Assembly: GCA_003142235.1 (NCBI GenBank) | Contig: PLOU01000140.1 | Coordinates: 1 to 37,134, forward strand | Length of the DNA: 37,134 nt | Source of the DNA: Granulicella sp. | GTDB lineage: Bacteria > Acidobacteriota > Terriglobia > Terriglobales > Acidobacteriaceae | Direction: 5' to 3' | Part shown: positions 35,453-37,134 of the stretch, one piece after another | How the letters are laid out: every line of letters starts with the position of its first letter | Position numbering within the stretch: the first letter of the stretch is position 1 | Translations under genes and position numbers: made by a program | Notes under the pieces: generated by a model | What the model was told of the DNA's origin: nothing | The model's database searches: none | What the model saw: the letters and a program-made list of their open reading frames with translations, nothing else

Positions 35453-35737
35453 ATGGTCTCCATGACCTCCGCGGCGGCACAAAACAGCTTCGGGAAGCTG
35501 CTCGATACGGTGCAGCGCGAGGCGGTCACCATCACCCGTCATGGGCGTCCCACGGCCTTCGTCGTCTCTCCGCAAGACATGGAGGAACTCCTTGATTCGC
35601 GGCGCAAACGCAGCCGGGCGGTAGCCGATCTGGAAGCATGGCGTGTGCAGTCCGCAAAGCGCACCACCGCGCCACAGTCCGCCGCCGCCGCGTTGACCGA
35701 TCAGGACGTCAACCGCATGGTGCATCAGGCTCGATGA
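35453..35737 (+). CDS. Phd/YefM-family antitoxin
   Basis: MVSMTSAAAQNSFGKLLDTVQREAVTITRHGRPTAFVVSPQDMEELLDSRR; ATGA overlap with downstream toxin. Confidence 0.88.
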   Translation: MVSMTSAAAQNSFGKLLDTVQREAVTITRHGRPTAFVVSPQDMEELLDSRRKRSRAVADLEAWRVQSAKRTTAPQSAAAALTDQDVNRMVHQAR

Positions 35738-36171
35738 GCCGCATTCGGCGGGTCATTCTGGATACCAGCACACTGGTCAGTGCTGCGCTCCGCACCGGCT
35801 CCGTCCCCGCGCAAGTCCTGTTGCAGGCCTTGCGCACCTGCGAGGTCTGCGCCAGCGTGAAGACGTTGGACGAACTGGCACAGGTGATGGACCGCAAAAA
35901 GTTCGACCGCTATCTGGATCGTCAGTCGCGCCGCGCCTTTGTCTCGCTCATGCGCCGCCATGTACATCTCTTCACCGTGCAGCCAGCCGATCTAACGGCT
36001 GTCGATCCGCCCTGCCGCGATCACGGGGACGACAAATTCCTCGCACTGGCGCTCGCATCCGAAGCCGATGCCCTGGTCAGCAGCGATGATGATTTGTTGG
36101 TACTCCATCCCTGGCGCGGGATTCCGATCATGACGCCAGCAGATTTCCTCGACTCAAGAATGACCCCGTAA
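35734..36171 (+). CDS. PIN-domain toxin (putative toxin-antitoxin PIN family)
   Basis: 'RRVILDTSTLVSAALRTGSVPAQVLLQAL', 'CRDHGDDKFLALALASEADALVSSDDDLL' PIN acidic residues. Confidence 0.9.
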   Translation: MSRIRRVILDTSTLVSAALRTGSVPAQVLLQALRTCEVCASVKTLDELAQVMDRKKFDRYLDRQSRRAFVSLMRRHVHLFTVQPADLTAVDPPCRDHGDDKFLALALASEADALVSSDDDLLVLHPWRGIPIMTPADFLDSRMTP

Positions 36172-36241
36172 AGTCTCATTCAGCACCGATTTACCACCCT
36201 CCCGGAACCCCCCAAAAACGCCTATAATAGAGCCATAAACC

Positions 36242-37134
<893 letters not shown>

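Overview
High-GC bacterial chromosome window; the gene repertoire looks Acidobacteriota-like, but that is an inference. From left to right: the 3' part of an MFS transporter; a conserved hypothetical; an FkbM methyltransferase; a DprE1/DprE2-like FAD oxidoreductase + SDR pair (-); a secreted beta-propeller (FG-GAP-like) protein translationally coupled to an M49-like metallopeptidase (-); guaA; a secreted class-B-like acid phosphatase (-); a CPA2-type cation/proton antiporter, UspA and small hypothetical cluster; a dynamin-like GTPase; a Gly-rich secreted protein; and tRNA-Glu(TTC), whose antisense strand encodes the tail of a truncated large serine recombinase. Next come divergent ctaA and a nine-gene respiratory operon (ctaC-ctaD-ctaE-unknown membrane protein-diheme cyt c-Rieske-cyt b/c fusion-ctaG-ctaB). 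After it lie a decayed E1/ThiF-like gene, a complete IS1595-type insertion with terminal inverted repeats and target duplication, a ferredoxin, a ~100 bp MITE-like palindromic element, a small frameshifted gene, an ornithine-decarboxylase-like + homospermidine synthase pair (-), mtgA, a Phd/PIN toxin-antitoxin module, and the 5' part of gyrA. The most interesting structure is a 13-bp copy of the tRNA-Glu 3' end (TGGGGACGCCAAT) at 30324-30336. Together with the tRNA-proximal recombinase remnant it would bracket the complete heme-copper oxidase/bc operon as a possible ~13.5 kb integrated island. A second highlight is an unusual bc-caa3 operon with fused subunits.
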